A stretch of 64,000 bases of DNA, taken from contig JAUJYZ010000684.1 in NCBI GenBank assembly GCA_033675265.1, positions 186,001-250,000 of the forward strand, written 5' to 3'. A program made the translations under genes and the position numbers. This document shows positions 34,566-47,100 of this stretch, piece after piece. The DNA comes from Actinostola sp. cb2023 (lineage: Eukaryota; Cnidaria; Anthozoa; Actiniaria; Actinostolidae). The notes under the pieces were generated by a model. It did not search any database, had not been told where the DNA came from, and saw nothing but the letters and a program-made list of their open reading frames with translations. The stretch's first letter is position 1. Each line of letters begins with the position of its first letter.

Positions 34566-34644
34566 CATGTCGTAATAGTTTAATCACTTCACATTCAAGT
34601 GAAAAGGAGATAAAGACGTTAACTCTATTTAGTTATATCTCCTG

Positions 34645-34650
34645 AATAAA
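34645..34650 (+). terminator. Polyadenylation signal of the TPR-CHAT gene
   Basis: AATAAA about 80 bases after the stop codon. Confidence 0.5.
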
Positions 34651-34829
34651 TATATACAGCAGCTATACATATTAGATAAAAAAACTATTCGATACTACAA
34701 AAAATGTCTTGTGAATTTAGAGCTTGTAGGTATTGTAAGTATATTCATGATCATTAGCTCCATCCACATAGAACTGAAGCTGTAGTACTTAAATATTATT
34801 TGATAATCTTGTCTCTCTATAAGAATAGG

Positions 34830-35032
34830 GGTGTCGAATGGTCCCTGCAAAAAGTCAGAGTCTCGCAAAATTTTTGGTCAAATTTCGGTCAAAGTCTCGT
34901 TTTTTCGCAAAACGCCATCTCAGTCTCAAATTTTGAAAGCAAAGGAAATCGGTGAAAAAGCATCTCGGGCTCGCAAAAATATGCCTGTCTCGGAGTCTTG
35001 CAAAGTCTCGCCTTGACCATTTGATACCCCTA
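34830..35032. mobile_element. MITE-like element (GGGTGTCGAATGGTC ends)
   Basis: GGGGTGTCGAATGGTC at the left and GACCATTTGATACCCC at the right, with AAAGTCTCG motifs inside. It lies in the convergent intergenic gap 34566-35614. Confidence 0.6.
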
Positions 35033-35218
35033 AGAATGTAAACAATGATCAAGGTTGCTGAGTTTTGTCTTTCTTTATATACATTCTTTCTCATATACTG
35101 TAAATATTATTATTAGGATTTTTTGCATTGAGGTAACAGCATACACTGTACAAGTACTCAGTATTATTATGATCTGTATAGACCAAATTCATAAATGGTT
35201 ATGCTAATATAAGTTTAG

Positions 35219-35379
35219 GTAATAGGACTAATGTACATGCTGTCCAATTTGGAAATAATTGGATGGAAACAATTCCGACGACTGCCAAAATTGGACGAGG
35301 CCAATAATTTGGCAGTCAGAGGAATTTTTTGAATTCAATTATTTCCAAATTGGACAGGCATGTAGTCCTGTTACTTGTT
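35219..35379. mobile_element. Palindromic MITE-like element
   Basis: GTAATAGGACTA...CTGTCCAATTTGGAAATAATT is mirrored by AATTATTTCCAAATTGGACAG...TAGTCCTGTTAC. Confidence 0.8.
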
Positions 35380-35545
35380 AATTATATCATTTCTGAGTCT
35401 TAATTTTCTTTAAAAAAGTCCATACAAAATATATCTTTAATTAATCTTTCATTTGGACAGCTTGGAAAATATGAAAATAATACTATAGGTACTTGTATGG
35501 GATTATAATGTTTGGACACAACACAGTGTATAAGTCTAAGAACGT

Positions 35546-35551
35546 TTTATT
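35546..35551 (-). terminator. Polyadenylation signal of UBL7
   Basis: AATAAA on the minus strand, 64 bases after the UBL7 stop codon. Confidence 0.5.
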
Positions 35552-35614
35552 GCATATATACAGTCACACATAATCACAATAATTTATGCATGTTATTTGC
35601 ATGTGTTTGTATGC

Positions 35615-38600
35615 TCATGTTCCTCCAAAGATGAATTCTAAAGCAGCCTGGACATTCCCTCCAGTAGCTCTAAGGGCTTGCAAGCTGACTTCATCATCCG
35701 TTATCCCCATGTCTCTTAACTGCTGGAGCTGGGTCTGAGGATTTAATACAAAATGTCTCTCTTTGATCAGTAATTATTATTGATTATTCATTTCATAATA
35801 GCCCCTTTGCAGTTTACAGTCACATGCCAATATATCGCTTGAATAATGAATGAACTGAGCCGAAGATTCCATGGGAACGGCTCTGCTGACTGGCAAACAA
35901 ACTTTGAGACATTGATTGAGAAACATCGACAATCAACTGGAGGTTGAAAAAGATAGCTTTACTGTCACTACTGATATCATCATGTAAGATTCTTCAAATA
36001 AATAAAGTCAGATTTTTTTGCCAGTCAGTACAAACACGTGATCGTAATCCTGCAAAGGGCCTATTTGTATCAACTATGTAATATTTACAGTGGGTTTCAT
36101 ATCACTTTAGATTGAGCAGATTCCTAAAGTTTGTTCCAAAGTTGGCCTTGAACTTGGAAACTTAATTGCTCCTCTTTGCAAATTTTGCCAACAAATACAA
36201 TAATAATAATTTTAAAATTACTTAATATACAGCGCTACATATACATGTTCATCAACCATGTGTCACAATACTGAAGAAATAGCAAATGTGTGCATGTGCT
36301 CTGTGCAGATACAGAGCATGCAGGGCTGATCAAAACATATCAGAGCGTGCGTTATATCATAGTTATTTTATAATAAAGCTTTACCAAGGTGAACTTTGCA
36401 ACTCCCGGGAAAAAAAAACTTTTCTGACTTTTCACACTACTACAGACTTGACCAAATCCAAAATTCCTTTTACATCACAGTGAGAATGTCCCTGAAATAA
36501 GCAATCGTGAGCCTGCATATACCTCACTTTGAAACACCACAAAACTAGTCCCTTAAGTAAGGCAGTTGTATCTGCAGATCAACCAATCTTGTGCTAGGAA
36601 ACTATCTTATTCACCTGAAGATTGGATGGATTTTGTTGTGTTCTAGTTGATGAGTCACTACTACTGCTGTCAGTTATGGCAGTCGCTATGGCATCAGTAA
36701 ACATTTCTCTTGTGACCTGCTGTGTTGAATCTGTGCTCGTTGATGGTCCTATCAATCAAATACAATAATAAAAAACAGTTCTAGAAACATCCTGTTACAT
36801 TTTGTATCTGTCTTCTTTGCACCTATATGAGGTGCATTTGGCCCATAGAAACAACATGATAGCTTAATTGAATAAAGAAGCACAGAATATAGACTGTGTC
36901 AGTCACTTTAATTTTTGATTGGTGAATAGAATCTACAATGTTTGTTCAATGGTAGAAATAAGTTCATCTCTTTTTTAATTAAACCTACATGTACACTCAA
37001 TTGCAGAAACGTTGTAGTATACATTTATACAAATATCTAATGAGATGCAAAATGTTAGACATGCTAAAATACAACTGTTTAAGCACAAAATAGTGCTGAA
37101 AATTATTGTGTTGTCCTTCCTAGATGCGATACTAATCTAAAATTGATGATTCTGATATATTAGAAGAAAATAAGCGATGTTTCGCACTTTGTATCTCATT
37201 AGATATCTTGTATCTCATTAGATATTTGTATAAATGTATACTACAACATTTCTGAAATTGAGTGTACATAGTTACATATGCATGTATTAAAAAAGTGTGA
37301 AGGAAAACCAAACATCAAAACTGATATCAAATCTGCAATATGATCTAAACAATGTACATGCATGGCACACTAAAATCCAAACAGTAACAATGCACATGTT
37401 ATCAAAGTACATGTACCTTCCCCAGCTGACGATGTTGGTAAGCCAGCACTTACAATAACAATACAACAACAATATGATGTACATGTATGTATCATATCAA
37501 AGTACCTTCCCCAGCTGACGATGTTGGTAAGCCAGCACTTACAATAACAATACAACAACAATATGATGTACATGTATCATATCAAAGTACCTTCCCCAGC
37601 TGACGATGTTGGTAAGCCAGCACTTACATTGTACAATAACAATACAACAACAATAGGATGTACATGTATCATATCAAAGTACCTTCCCCAGCTGACGATG
37701 TTGGTAAGCCAGCATTTGCAAGAGCAGATGCCAGCATTGATGGTGTTACTGCAGACTGTGTTCTGGTTGTCTGAGATGATTGAATACTTTCTTCTTGAGC
37801 AGCAATCATTTCTGCATGAGCCAACAACTATAAATGATATTGGGTTGAGTGGTTCAGATTAATTTTAATAGTCCTATTATTACATGTACATGTATTGATC
37901 AGGCCCCGGTTGCACGAAAGGTGAATCTAGCTAGCGAGCTATCCACCAGATAAGTCTTATCCAACGGATAAAATTTATTGGATAACTGCATCAATTTTAT
38001 CCGTCGGATAGGACTTATCCGGTGGATAGCGCTATTCACCTTTCGTGCAACCGGGGCCTGATTGTTCATCTGCTTACATGTACTTACCCAAATCATTAAT
38101 AATTCATGAGGAAATACAATAATATTACCGTAACCAATGATGGAGTGGTTTATGAATCTGATACAAAATCGTCCTTGTTTACATAAACTTTATTTTTCAT
38201 TTTCTCAGTGGAAACTACTTAGAAGTAGACATCAAAATTATAGTAAAACATGAAATACAGTAGAACCCCACTTACTCGAACTTCCAAGGGAGACGAAAAA
38301 TGGTTCGAGTTAGCTGGGTAAATTTGAGCGGGAGGAAAATAAAATTAGTTGAAGTTAGCGGGGCGTAACCAAGTTCGAGTTAGTGGGGTTCTACTGAAAT
38401 ACAATGTACATCTGTGTTGGATTATTCATTCCTTTCTGCAATGCACTTATAACTGTTTGCCTACAGTTTTCTGTTAACATTTGTCTGTCTGCATACATGT
38501 AGATGCTAAGCTACAAGATTATTATCACTTTTCAGACTAACCCCTGGTTCAACATCAGACATGTCTTCATCTGCGTCATTGCCAGCATGCAGGTTTCTTA

Positions 38601-40847
38601 CATGTAGCCCTGATCTCCCCTCTCCACCCTCTGTTGCTGTGGCGGCAGCAATGTATGACGCTGCTTCTATTAGACATGGGTGTTGTTTTACTACTCTAAA
38701 AAACAATGATACCAACACTTTTATTGGTATGCCACGAGATGGACTCAAGTGGTGTGACTATTGTTCTCACTACATTTTGACGTCTTCTGTGCATCTATAA
38801 GACTACACAGATGCATGTGAAAAATCTATTTGTTTTATATAATATTTTGAAACTCGAGTACATGATTTTGTGACGTCATCTGTGCATCTGACCCCAGTTG
38901 CACGAAAGGTGAATAGCGCTATCCACTGGCCATGGATAAGTCTTATCCAACGGATAAAAATGATGCAGCTATCCAGTAAATTTTATCCATTGGATAAGAC
39001 TTATCCGGTGGATAGCGCTATTCACCTTTCGTGCAACCTGGACCTGTACTCTAATAACAGACAGCCCTCCACCAATCAAAGCATGCATAATATACCAATA
39101 GAAATAAAAACAACAAGACAAGCTATAAATGAGGATTATGAAGTAAATATATCATTAACTTACTGCTCGATGTCTGCTGTTTCAATGACTTGTTGAAGGA
39201 GTTCTTGGTCTTGTAAAAGAGCTAATAAATACATTGATAAATATGATCATTAAAATAATCCAGGTTCCATCAGTAATACAATGTACACATATGCATGCAT
39301 TGGTCTTAGCAAGCCCATATATTTATAGGGCCGGCCAGAAATATCATTTTTTATCCCCCTGACAGTACTATAAAAAATTATTATAGATATGTATTTTGTA
39401 GATGGAGGGCCACAGGTTTGTCAGTGAAAACTGTTACGTGTCACCATCTGTGAATAAAGTTGATTGATTTTTTTGATTGAATTTCATGTAAACTATCCAG
39501 AAGGGTCATTTGTAAACACAATCTATGTTTCCAAGCATCGTGGATGGCTCTACCTACAAATTTGAGTATCCTGGCTACAATGTCCCTGTATGTACAGTAC
39601 TAGTGTACTGTAGATGGAAAATAAAGATCTAATATACAAAATCAAGTGGTACATGACTTTCTTTCTTACCCATAGCAGTAAGGTCTTCTGATAAACCAGG
39701 AGTGGCTGCTATAAGTTGCTCCATCATTTCTGGATTATTGAGGATCTTCTCGACCTGGACAATACCAATAGTGATAATGTATATGCTTGCATGTATAAAT
39801 ACATGTACTTTGTATACTGTCTGGTAATCTACTTACAGTTTTCCGATATGATGGACTTTTAATAGCAGCCTCGAGCATTTGCATGACATTTTCTACAGAC
39901 GTAGTATTACTGTCTCGTTCTTGAAAACAAAAGAAGAAGAATGAATACACGTGTTACGAGGATAAATGCAATTTACAAATGCAGGCAGGGTTAAATGCAA
40001 ACTGATAGCTTCTCTAGAGGAGGGTCTTGGGATAGATTCTTCGTTCTGGCTAGCAAGGTTGCACATTAGCTGGTAGCCTAGAGGGAGGTAGTGGTGTGCT
40101 CGTGGGTTGCTGCACTCTCCCTCTCCTGGTAACAACTATTAACTAACACTCCACAATGTAACTCTCCACTGATCACCTTGTATGTATTGTATTGTATTGT
40201 ATTGTATTGTATATCAATGTGCCTGAGGAGTCTGGAGAACCAATATATTTAGATTGGCATAAGTTAACACCTACATGTAGTGACACTAAGGCAGACATCA
40301 CAGTACATTAATAGATACTCACCTATTGGTTCAATTGTGGGACCTTTTCTGGTAACAAAAACAGTACAGCCATCTTTAACACCATAATTGCTAAGGACCA
40401 TGTTGTCTTTCATTAACTGACCACAATAAATTAAATCTAAAGAGTAAAGATGATAACCTATAAGCTTAAGCTTAAGCTTATATAAAGCAGACAACCTCAA
40501 AAACTCAACTGAAATAAAATTATTATTATTATTATTATTATTAATATTATTATGGATGGTTTCCTAGGACAAGCTAGACAACACGTACACTGCAGTAATA
40601 CATGAAGTTCGTACAGCATTTTCATGTGCAAACACAACAAGCTGTTTAAAAATAAATTCATGAAATGGAGACGAAATCGTCAGTGATGATGATGACTGAC
40701 TGATGTCTCACTTTGTTCCGCTGCTGGAATATTTGTGATTTGAAATGCTCGGTCTTTGACATCAGAAACCTTGTGATTCCATTCTATATCCTCTAAACGA
40801 TGCTTCGTAGGGCTGGATGGTTCCTTTAAGCGAATGTACGGCATCAT
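35615..40847 (-). CDS. UBL7: Ubiquitin-like protein 7 (UBL-UBA protein), complete
   Basis: Nine exons in transcript order: 40712-40847, 40323-40436, 39837-39919, 39670-39754, 39164-39221, 38542-38695, 37683-37827, 36615-36748, 35615-35734. All phases agree, giving 342 residues (human about 380). The N-terminal UBL domain starts [13 protein letters not shown] and has the signature [11 protein letters not shown] and [11 protein letters not shown]. Then come the UBL7-specific helices ([39 protein letters not shown]), an Asp/Glu-rich segment ([12 protein letters not shown]), a Ser/Thr-rich part with [11 protein letters not shown], and a C-terminal UBA domain ([20 protein letters not shown], ending FGGT). 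UBL-UBA proteins can shuttle ubiquitinated cargo; in vertebrates UBL7 acts in antiviral signalling. The start was chosen as the first of two adjacent Met codons; the second, 40842-40844, is equally possible. The donor of exon 37683-37827 is repeated four times. Confidence 0.93.
36988..37268. mobile_element. Palindromic MITE-like element in a UBL7 intron
   Basis: TGTACACTCAATTGCAGAAACG...ATACATTTATACAAATATCTAATGAGAT is mirrored by the segment 37195-37268. The right arm contains an extra short duplication of TTGTATCTCATTAGATAT. Confidence 0.8.
37414..37715 (-). repeat. 85-92-bp tandem array containing a UBL7 exon end and its splice donor, 4 copies
   Basis: On the minus strand each unit reads GCTGGCTTACCAACATCGTC AGCTGGGGAAG|GTAC, then ATGTACATC and TTGTTGTATTGTTATTG. 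Donor GT positions are at about 37681, 37589, 37504 and 37415. The copy at 37681 is the true exon end (exon 37683-37827). Confidence 0.92.
37900..38060. mobile_element. MITE, GGCCCCGGTTGCAC family, copy 2
   Basis: CAGGCCCCGGTTGCACGAAAGG...GGATAAGTCTTATCC is mirrored by the right arm ending CGTGCAACCGGGGCCTG. Confidence 0.9.
38261..38397. mobile_element. Pogo/Tigger-like non-autonomous element
   Basis: CAGTAGAACCCCACTTACTC at the left and GAGTTAGTGGGGTTCTACTG at the right are inverted. The element is too short for a transposase. Confidence 0.8.
38889..39044. mobile_element. MITE, GGCCCCGGTTGCAC family, copy 3
   Basis: GACCCCAGTTGCACGAAAGG at the left and CCTTTCGTGCAACCTGGACC at the right. 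It is the second copy within UBL7. Confidence 0.85.
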
Positions 40848-41162
40848 AAAACCATGGATAAAACCCAGAAAAGTAAGAAGAAAATATGAAAAAAATTCTC
40901 AGTTCACAAAAATAAAAGGCCAAGCAACCACGCAGTATGATGACACGAGTGAGACTAAACCTAGCACGTGATTGGACAGATTGGACAGACAATCTTGATG
41001 AAGATGCGAGAGTAATGGCACTAGTTTCCTATTGGTTGAATTAGAACACGGCGCCATTTGATGCATCCCAGTGATCGAGGGTTCTTTTCAAGTTGTTGGA
41101 AGAGTCTTCGATCTCTTTGTCAGTTTTGTGCAAACATTCTGGCCCAGGGTAGAAGATTGTGA
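40848..41162. promoter_or_regulatory. Putative bidirectional promoter (UBL7 / PWWP3-like gene)
   Basis: 315 bp lie between divergent start codons. The interval holds a CACGTG E-box at 40965-40970 abutting a CCAAT box (ATTGG, 40971-40975), another ATTGG at 41031-41035, and GCGCCATTT near 41051. Confidence 0.55.
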
Positions 41163-44100
41163 ATGGAAGACGAGTATTCGTTACACGAAGTGGTATGGGC
41201 GAGAGCTCGAAAGCCAAAAACCGAGATTTTCTGGCCAGCTCAGGTATGTAAACTTATTTTAAGAAACTTACCATGTTTGAAGGCGAGCTGGAAATCTACA
41301 AATAATGATAATGATCGATGTTTCTTGTAGTTTTCTTAACGAATATAACTTAAGTCTTACATTTCATGTATTTTACTGCTTCTTGGGGTAACTGCATTTC
41401 GTTCATCATGATCTTCATTCTTCACTGTATCTGATCTGGCTCATAATAGTCATGTCATGATTCTCTAAGATAAACTAAATATCACTAGTAGAATTTAATA
41501 GTCTCATAATCTCTTAGTGAATGACGACTGATTGTGATACCTACAATGTATTTGAAATAGTATACTTTGTAGATGATAGTTCATGTACTAGTAATATATA
41601 CTTGGAGATGATTTGGGTGATGATGATGATTAATGAGAATCACAGTGAAAAGATTGTCAAAATATGCTGTCAACACCCGTGTAGCACACATGACCGTAGC
41701 TACTCCCTCCAAACACTAGCTAATCTGAAAGCTACTGCACATCATGCATTGCCATGCATTTCAATGGTAGTTGAGCCACCTACTTTTTAGCTAGAGCTAC
41801 AATGTATTTGCCATGTAATTTTGTATACACATTTTATAGGGTGCAGAATGATTTTTTTAAACCCTTTTGGTTTTTTTTTTCTGCACCCCCCAGTAGTATT
41901 ATTGTTAATGTATTATTTTCTGGGAAATCATGATACCATATAGTTTTTTAATTTTTGTAAACATAATGTATCACTACTTCTTTCCTTTTCTGAAGGCATG
42001 GGTATACCAAAAAGATCAAAAAAAAAAAATTGCATCTTTTGGTGAAAAACAGAGTAAGCATGATACCATATACCGGTACATGTACAGTCACCTCAGCTAC
42101 GAAATTTTTATATCAATATTTTGCATTATGGGTAATTAAATACATTGTAAACGGGTTAACACTGCAAACGGTAGAAAATTTAGTCAATGTTTATTTTAGT
42201 CTTACGTTTGTTGTTTTCAGTTTTGTTGTTAGGCATCAAAATAGGTATAACTAAAAAGATGCACCCGATAAAAAGATATAAAATCATTTCGTAGCGGCCA
42301 GAATTTTTTGCATCTGTTAGGTTTCTTGGTGCAAATACATAATTGAATCAAGTTTCCACAATACTAAATACAATAGTCTAATTTTGATACATATACATTT
42401 AATTTATTTTTATTATTATTTTTTTGCAATTATCATAATTGAATCAGTTTTTTCCTCAAAAGGTTTTCAAGTTTTAGAGGCTACAATAGTCTAATTTGTC
42501 AGAAAAAAAATAAATGGATGGCCTTCATCGGTTGTAAAGCGCATTGTGAAATTTTTATGGCCTCAGGGATATATGAACAATTTGTGCTATTTTTTGCAAG
42601 ATTGCAGAAAAACTACAAAAACAGTAATTTTACAATTGATGTGATGGAAATTTAATACGGACATTGTCCTTTTTGAATGGTCAGACCTGTATAAATTACA
42701 GACGTGTGCAAAATGGAACTAATTTTCTGCAAATTTAAATGCAGGGTTGCCGAATTGAAACTCATACGAATGCCTATAAAGTATACCTGTTTAATCTGGA
42801 CACCTACCCGGTTAATTACGGACACTGCGTCTTGTCCCGATGGTGTCGGTATTAACCAGGTTCCACTGTACTCAAGTCTAAGCACATTGTACATGTACAT
42901 GTAGGTGTCATGTATGAAGTTTTGGGTGTAATGTCCAACGACTTGTTTTGAAGACATAAAGGGGTCACGGTTATTGTTTGGATACAACCTGATCACTTAT
43001 ATTTTCTTTCTTTCCAATAAAGCGATGATGTTAAAAATCCCTGTGACATAAAGAAGTGGGATTGTGAAGAGCAAATTGCCTTTATTAAAAAAGGAAGAAG
43101 TAAGTCCGCCTTCCAAAGATATAGTGAAAATAATAATAAAGTAAAATAAATAACTACCGTAATAATACCATTGCAAGATCTACAAAAATAATAATTGTTC
43201 AACTTTATTTTCAAGGGTTGCATGTCATGTATTCAGTAATATACTGTAACACGCTGGGGCCAAAAGGATCCAAAAGCGGACACTTAGGTGCAACTTCTTC
43301 AGTTTTCATCTAATTTAAATAAATCTTGGCAGTGTGATAGTATATGTCAAGCCTACAAATGGTATCATTTCAGTTTTTTTGATTTTTCGAATTTGTGGTG
43401 GGAAAATGACATCATGAACATGCCAAAAAATATTGAAATTCAAAAATACACTAATTTGATCATTTCATTCGAAAGAACATATCAAAATAAAGATATAACT
43501 GCAAAAATATATATGATATCGGCATTGAATCCAAAGATATGATTTTTTGAAATTTGAAAATTCCGCCATTTTGCTCTAAAAATAGCCAAATTTTCAAATT
43601 TCAAAAAATCATATATTTCGATTGAATTATGCTATTGGAGATATTTTTGTTGTTACCGGTATATCTTTATTTTTATATGTTATTTCGAATAAAATGATCA
43701 AATTAGTATATTTGTGAATTTCCATTTTTTTTGGCATGTTCATGACGTCATTTTCCCGCCAAAAATAAAAATACTGAAACGATACGATTTGTAGACTTGA
43801 CATATACAAAATGTACTATCACACTGCCAAGTTTTATTTGAATTGAATGAAAACCGAAGAAGTTATACATCCAAGTGTCCTCTTTTGGATCCTTTTGGCC
43901 CCAGCGTGTAACAGAAATACCTGTGGCCCTCACAATGAACATCAGCAATAATATATCTTCCCATATTGTCAGTCATCCTGTGCCACTCATTGTTAATAAT
44001 TTTGTTTATTGTTCATTCTGTCTGATAGATTCTTTGAATGTAAATATGAAAATAATGTTTAACAAGGGGATCAAGGAAGGTAGAAAACTAGTTGGTGAGT

Positions 44101-47100
44101 CATCAATCATATCTCACCTTTTTACAACACTTGTCAAATTTCTCGCATGCTGATTGGATAACAGCCATTGTCGATAAGACGACAGATGCATGGAATGACA
44201 TTTTGCTTGCACACGGAACCAGTGTGCACACAGAACCAGTGCGCGCTTGAATCAGCTTTTCTTTCAAATTTATTTGTCGTTTTGGGAGCCTTTTCTGCTT
44301 TCCTGAGTAAATATTGTTGTAAAAAAGAAAAAAATCGAACATGGTTTTCCATTATATGTACTCTATCGACAACGGATGATGCCATAAAATGTTCAAAACT
44401 CAAGTGGAACAACAAGTGTATTAAATTAATAATAACTTATAGTAATAATATTGGGAATTTACATTGTATACATGTAGTCATGTATGTCTGGGCTACCTGT
44501 GGTAATTTACAAAGAGAGAGACAAAAGACCACAGGAAGCCCATCACAAGAGATTCCATATTGAAATAAAGATTATCATCAATGCCTTCTAATAATAATTA
44601 AGGTGCAACTTTGAGCTACATGAATGTTCATAATAAAACAAATGGGATTTCAATTCAGATTGTTATTTTACAGAAAAACTTGCCAAAGAAAGTGTAAGAG
44701 TGTCTTCTGGAAAAATGTCATGTGATTCGAAGGAAAGTATTAAAGACTCTGGCAACTGTGAGAAAACTATCACTTCAAAGAGTATTAAGTTTATTGATGA
44801 CAATACAATTGCAAGTTGTGTCAATAAAGAAAGTTTTCATGAACAAAATATTGTTGAAAGTTCAAGAATTCAAAGCAATTCAAAACTAACTACTTGTACC
44901 AGGAAACTTAAAGAATCTAGTTCACGGAGAAGGTGCAGTAAGGGCAGGCCAACTGATGGTGATATTATGCATTCTAGTAAAGGTCAGACACATGGAAGAG
45001 TTTGTTTGGACAGTAAGGACACTCAGTATAATAAAAGGAAAAGTGTACAAAAATATGCTGCAAAAGTGAATGAAACAAATTCTGAATCTTTAAAGCATAA
45101 CTCTGTGGAGCCTGTAGAAAATGATATTGGAGAAGGGGCTGGTGTCTCCAGAGACGGTAATGGACCAACTAGGAAGAGCCCACGAAAAGCTGCTGAAAAA
45201 ATGAAGGAAACAAAGTCTGAATCTTTAAAGAGTAACTCTATGGAGCCTGTAGAAAATGATATTGGAGGAGGGACTGGTGTCTCCAGAGACGGTAATGGAC
45301 CAACTAGGAAGAGCCCACGAAAAGCTGCTGCAAAAGAGAAGGAAACAAAGTCTGAATCTTTAAAGCGTAACTCTATGGAGCCTGTAGAAAATGGTATTAG
45401 AGAAAGGACTTTCTCCAGAGACAGTAATGGACCTAAGAGTCCAACTAGGAAAAGCCCACGAAAAGCTGCTGCAAAAGAGAAGGAAACAAAGTCTGAATCT
45501 TTAAAGCGTAACTCTATGGAGCCTGTAGAAAATGATATTAGAGAAAGGACTTTCTCCAGAGACAGTAATGGACCTAAGAGTCCAACTAGGAAAAGCCCAC
45601 GAAAAGCTGCTGCAAAAGAGAAGGAAACAAAGTCTGAATCTTTAAAGCGTAACTCTATGGAGCCTGTAGAAAATGGTATTAGAGAAAGGACTTTCTCCAG
45701 AGATGGCAATGGACCTAAGAGTCCAACTAGGAAAAGCCCTCGAAAAACTACTGAAAATGCAATTGAAACAAAGATAGAATCTGCAAAGGGGAAAACTGAA
45801 AACAGGAAGAGAAAGCGAGAAGATTGCATCCAATTAAAGACAAAATTCGAAAAGAAGGAGAACAGGTCATTGTCAGAAGAAGACAAGAAAACTGTAGACG
45901 ATTCAAGCCTCAACAACTCGAAAACAAATCCGAAATTAAAAAGACCCAACAAGCAAGGCAAAAAGCTTTCTCCAATACAAGAAGAGACACACCCAACAGC
46001 AACAGAAAATGCTACCAGTGTAAATTATGTAGAAAGTATACGGAATAAGTTAGAAGATGGTTCGGACTCTGATGAAAGTTCTGACAGAGATTTAATGGAA
46101 AATGCTCTCTCACCAAGCCAAACAATTAATTCGAAGTTTGGATTGAATGATGTTGTTTGGGCAAAGATGAACAGGGATCCTTACTGGCCAGCTCAGGTAA
46201 GTCATGGAAGATGGTGATTATTAGTCGGTGATGATAGAGTCATTTTGTTATGAGTATGTGAGAAACCTACAGTACTTACCATGACACTCAAATGGTTTCC
46301 TTTCTGAACCAATCAAAAAGCTTGTAGATGCATCTCATCCAATCAAACTCTTTCAATATGGCACGGTACCGTAACTTTTCCACTCTGTATGAAAATGACT
46401 CTATATTTATCATAAGGTAACTGACTTTGTGGCTGCTTGCCTGTGTCTTGATTATATGGTTATGTTTTTTCTATGCTATTGGTAGTATACATACCGGTGC
46501 ATGCTGTATGTGCAATGTAATGTGCAAAATATTATTCACTTATCAAACTGTTTTTCTGTGCCATTTTCTTCCCTGAAAAATTCACCATTTTTTCCCCCCT
46601 GTCAAGTGCTAATAAATATTACACACTGTGCATTTGTATTTGTACATGCACCCAGTCTTCTCAGTAGAACCCGACAACATGTGTCATTTGTGAAAATTTG
46701 TCTCATAATTGCACCGACCAATCTTCTCAGTAGAACCCGAAATGACTATTGGCTCATCATTCAGCCATAAAGGATTCATTAACCTATAAAGACTGAATAC
46801 AGTAAAAATAAGGTTCCTCCCTGATGAAAACCATGACAGGGAGGACGAAATCGCAAATTAGTTTTTCCTCGGCTAATTTATAATCCCAAATATATATTAT
46901 TGTCAGTTGACCTCTACAAAAATGTCATCATTATACACACCAGTCAGTTCAAAGTTTTGAGCTGATTGTTCAAAAAACTGCTAACAACCCTGTGCACCTG
47001 TATTATGTGTTTTGTGCACTGTCTCTTTTTAAGGTTAAAAGAATACAAAAAAAAACAAAGAAGTACTATGTCATATTTCTTGGATATATTGAGAAAAGAA

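Noticed and set aside
42054..42060. GTAAGC donor for exon 2 of the PWWP3-like gene
   Set aside because: It leaves phase 1, which puts exon 43023 into a frame with an early stop. The donor at 42076 gives a continuous PWWP reading.
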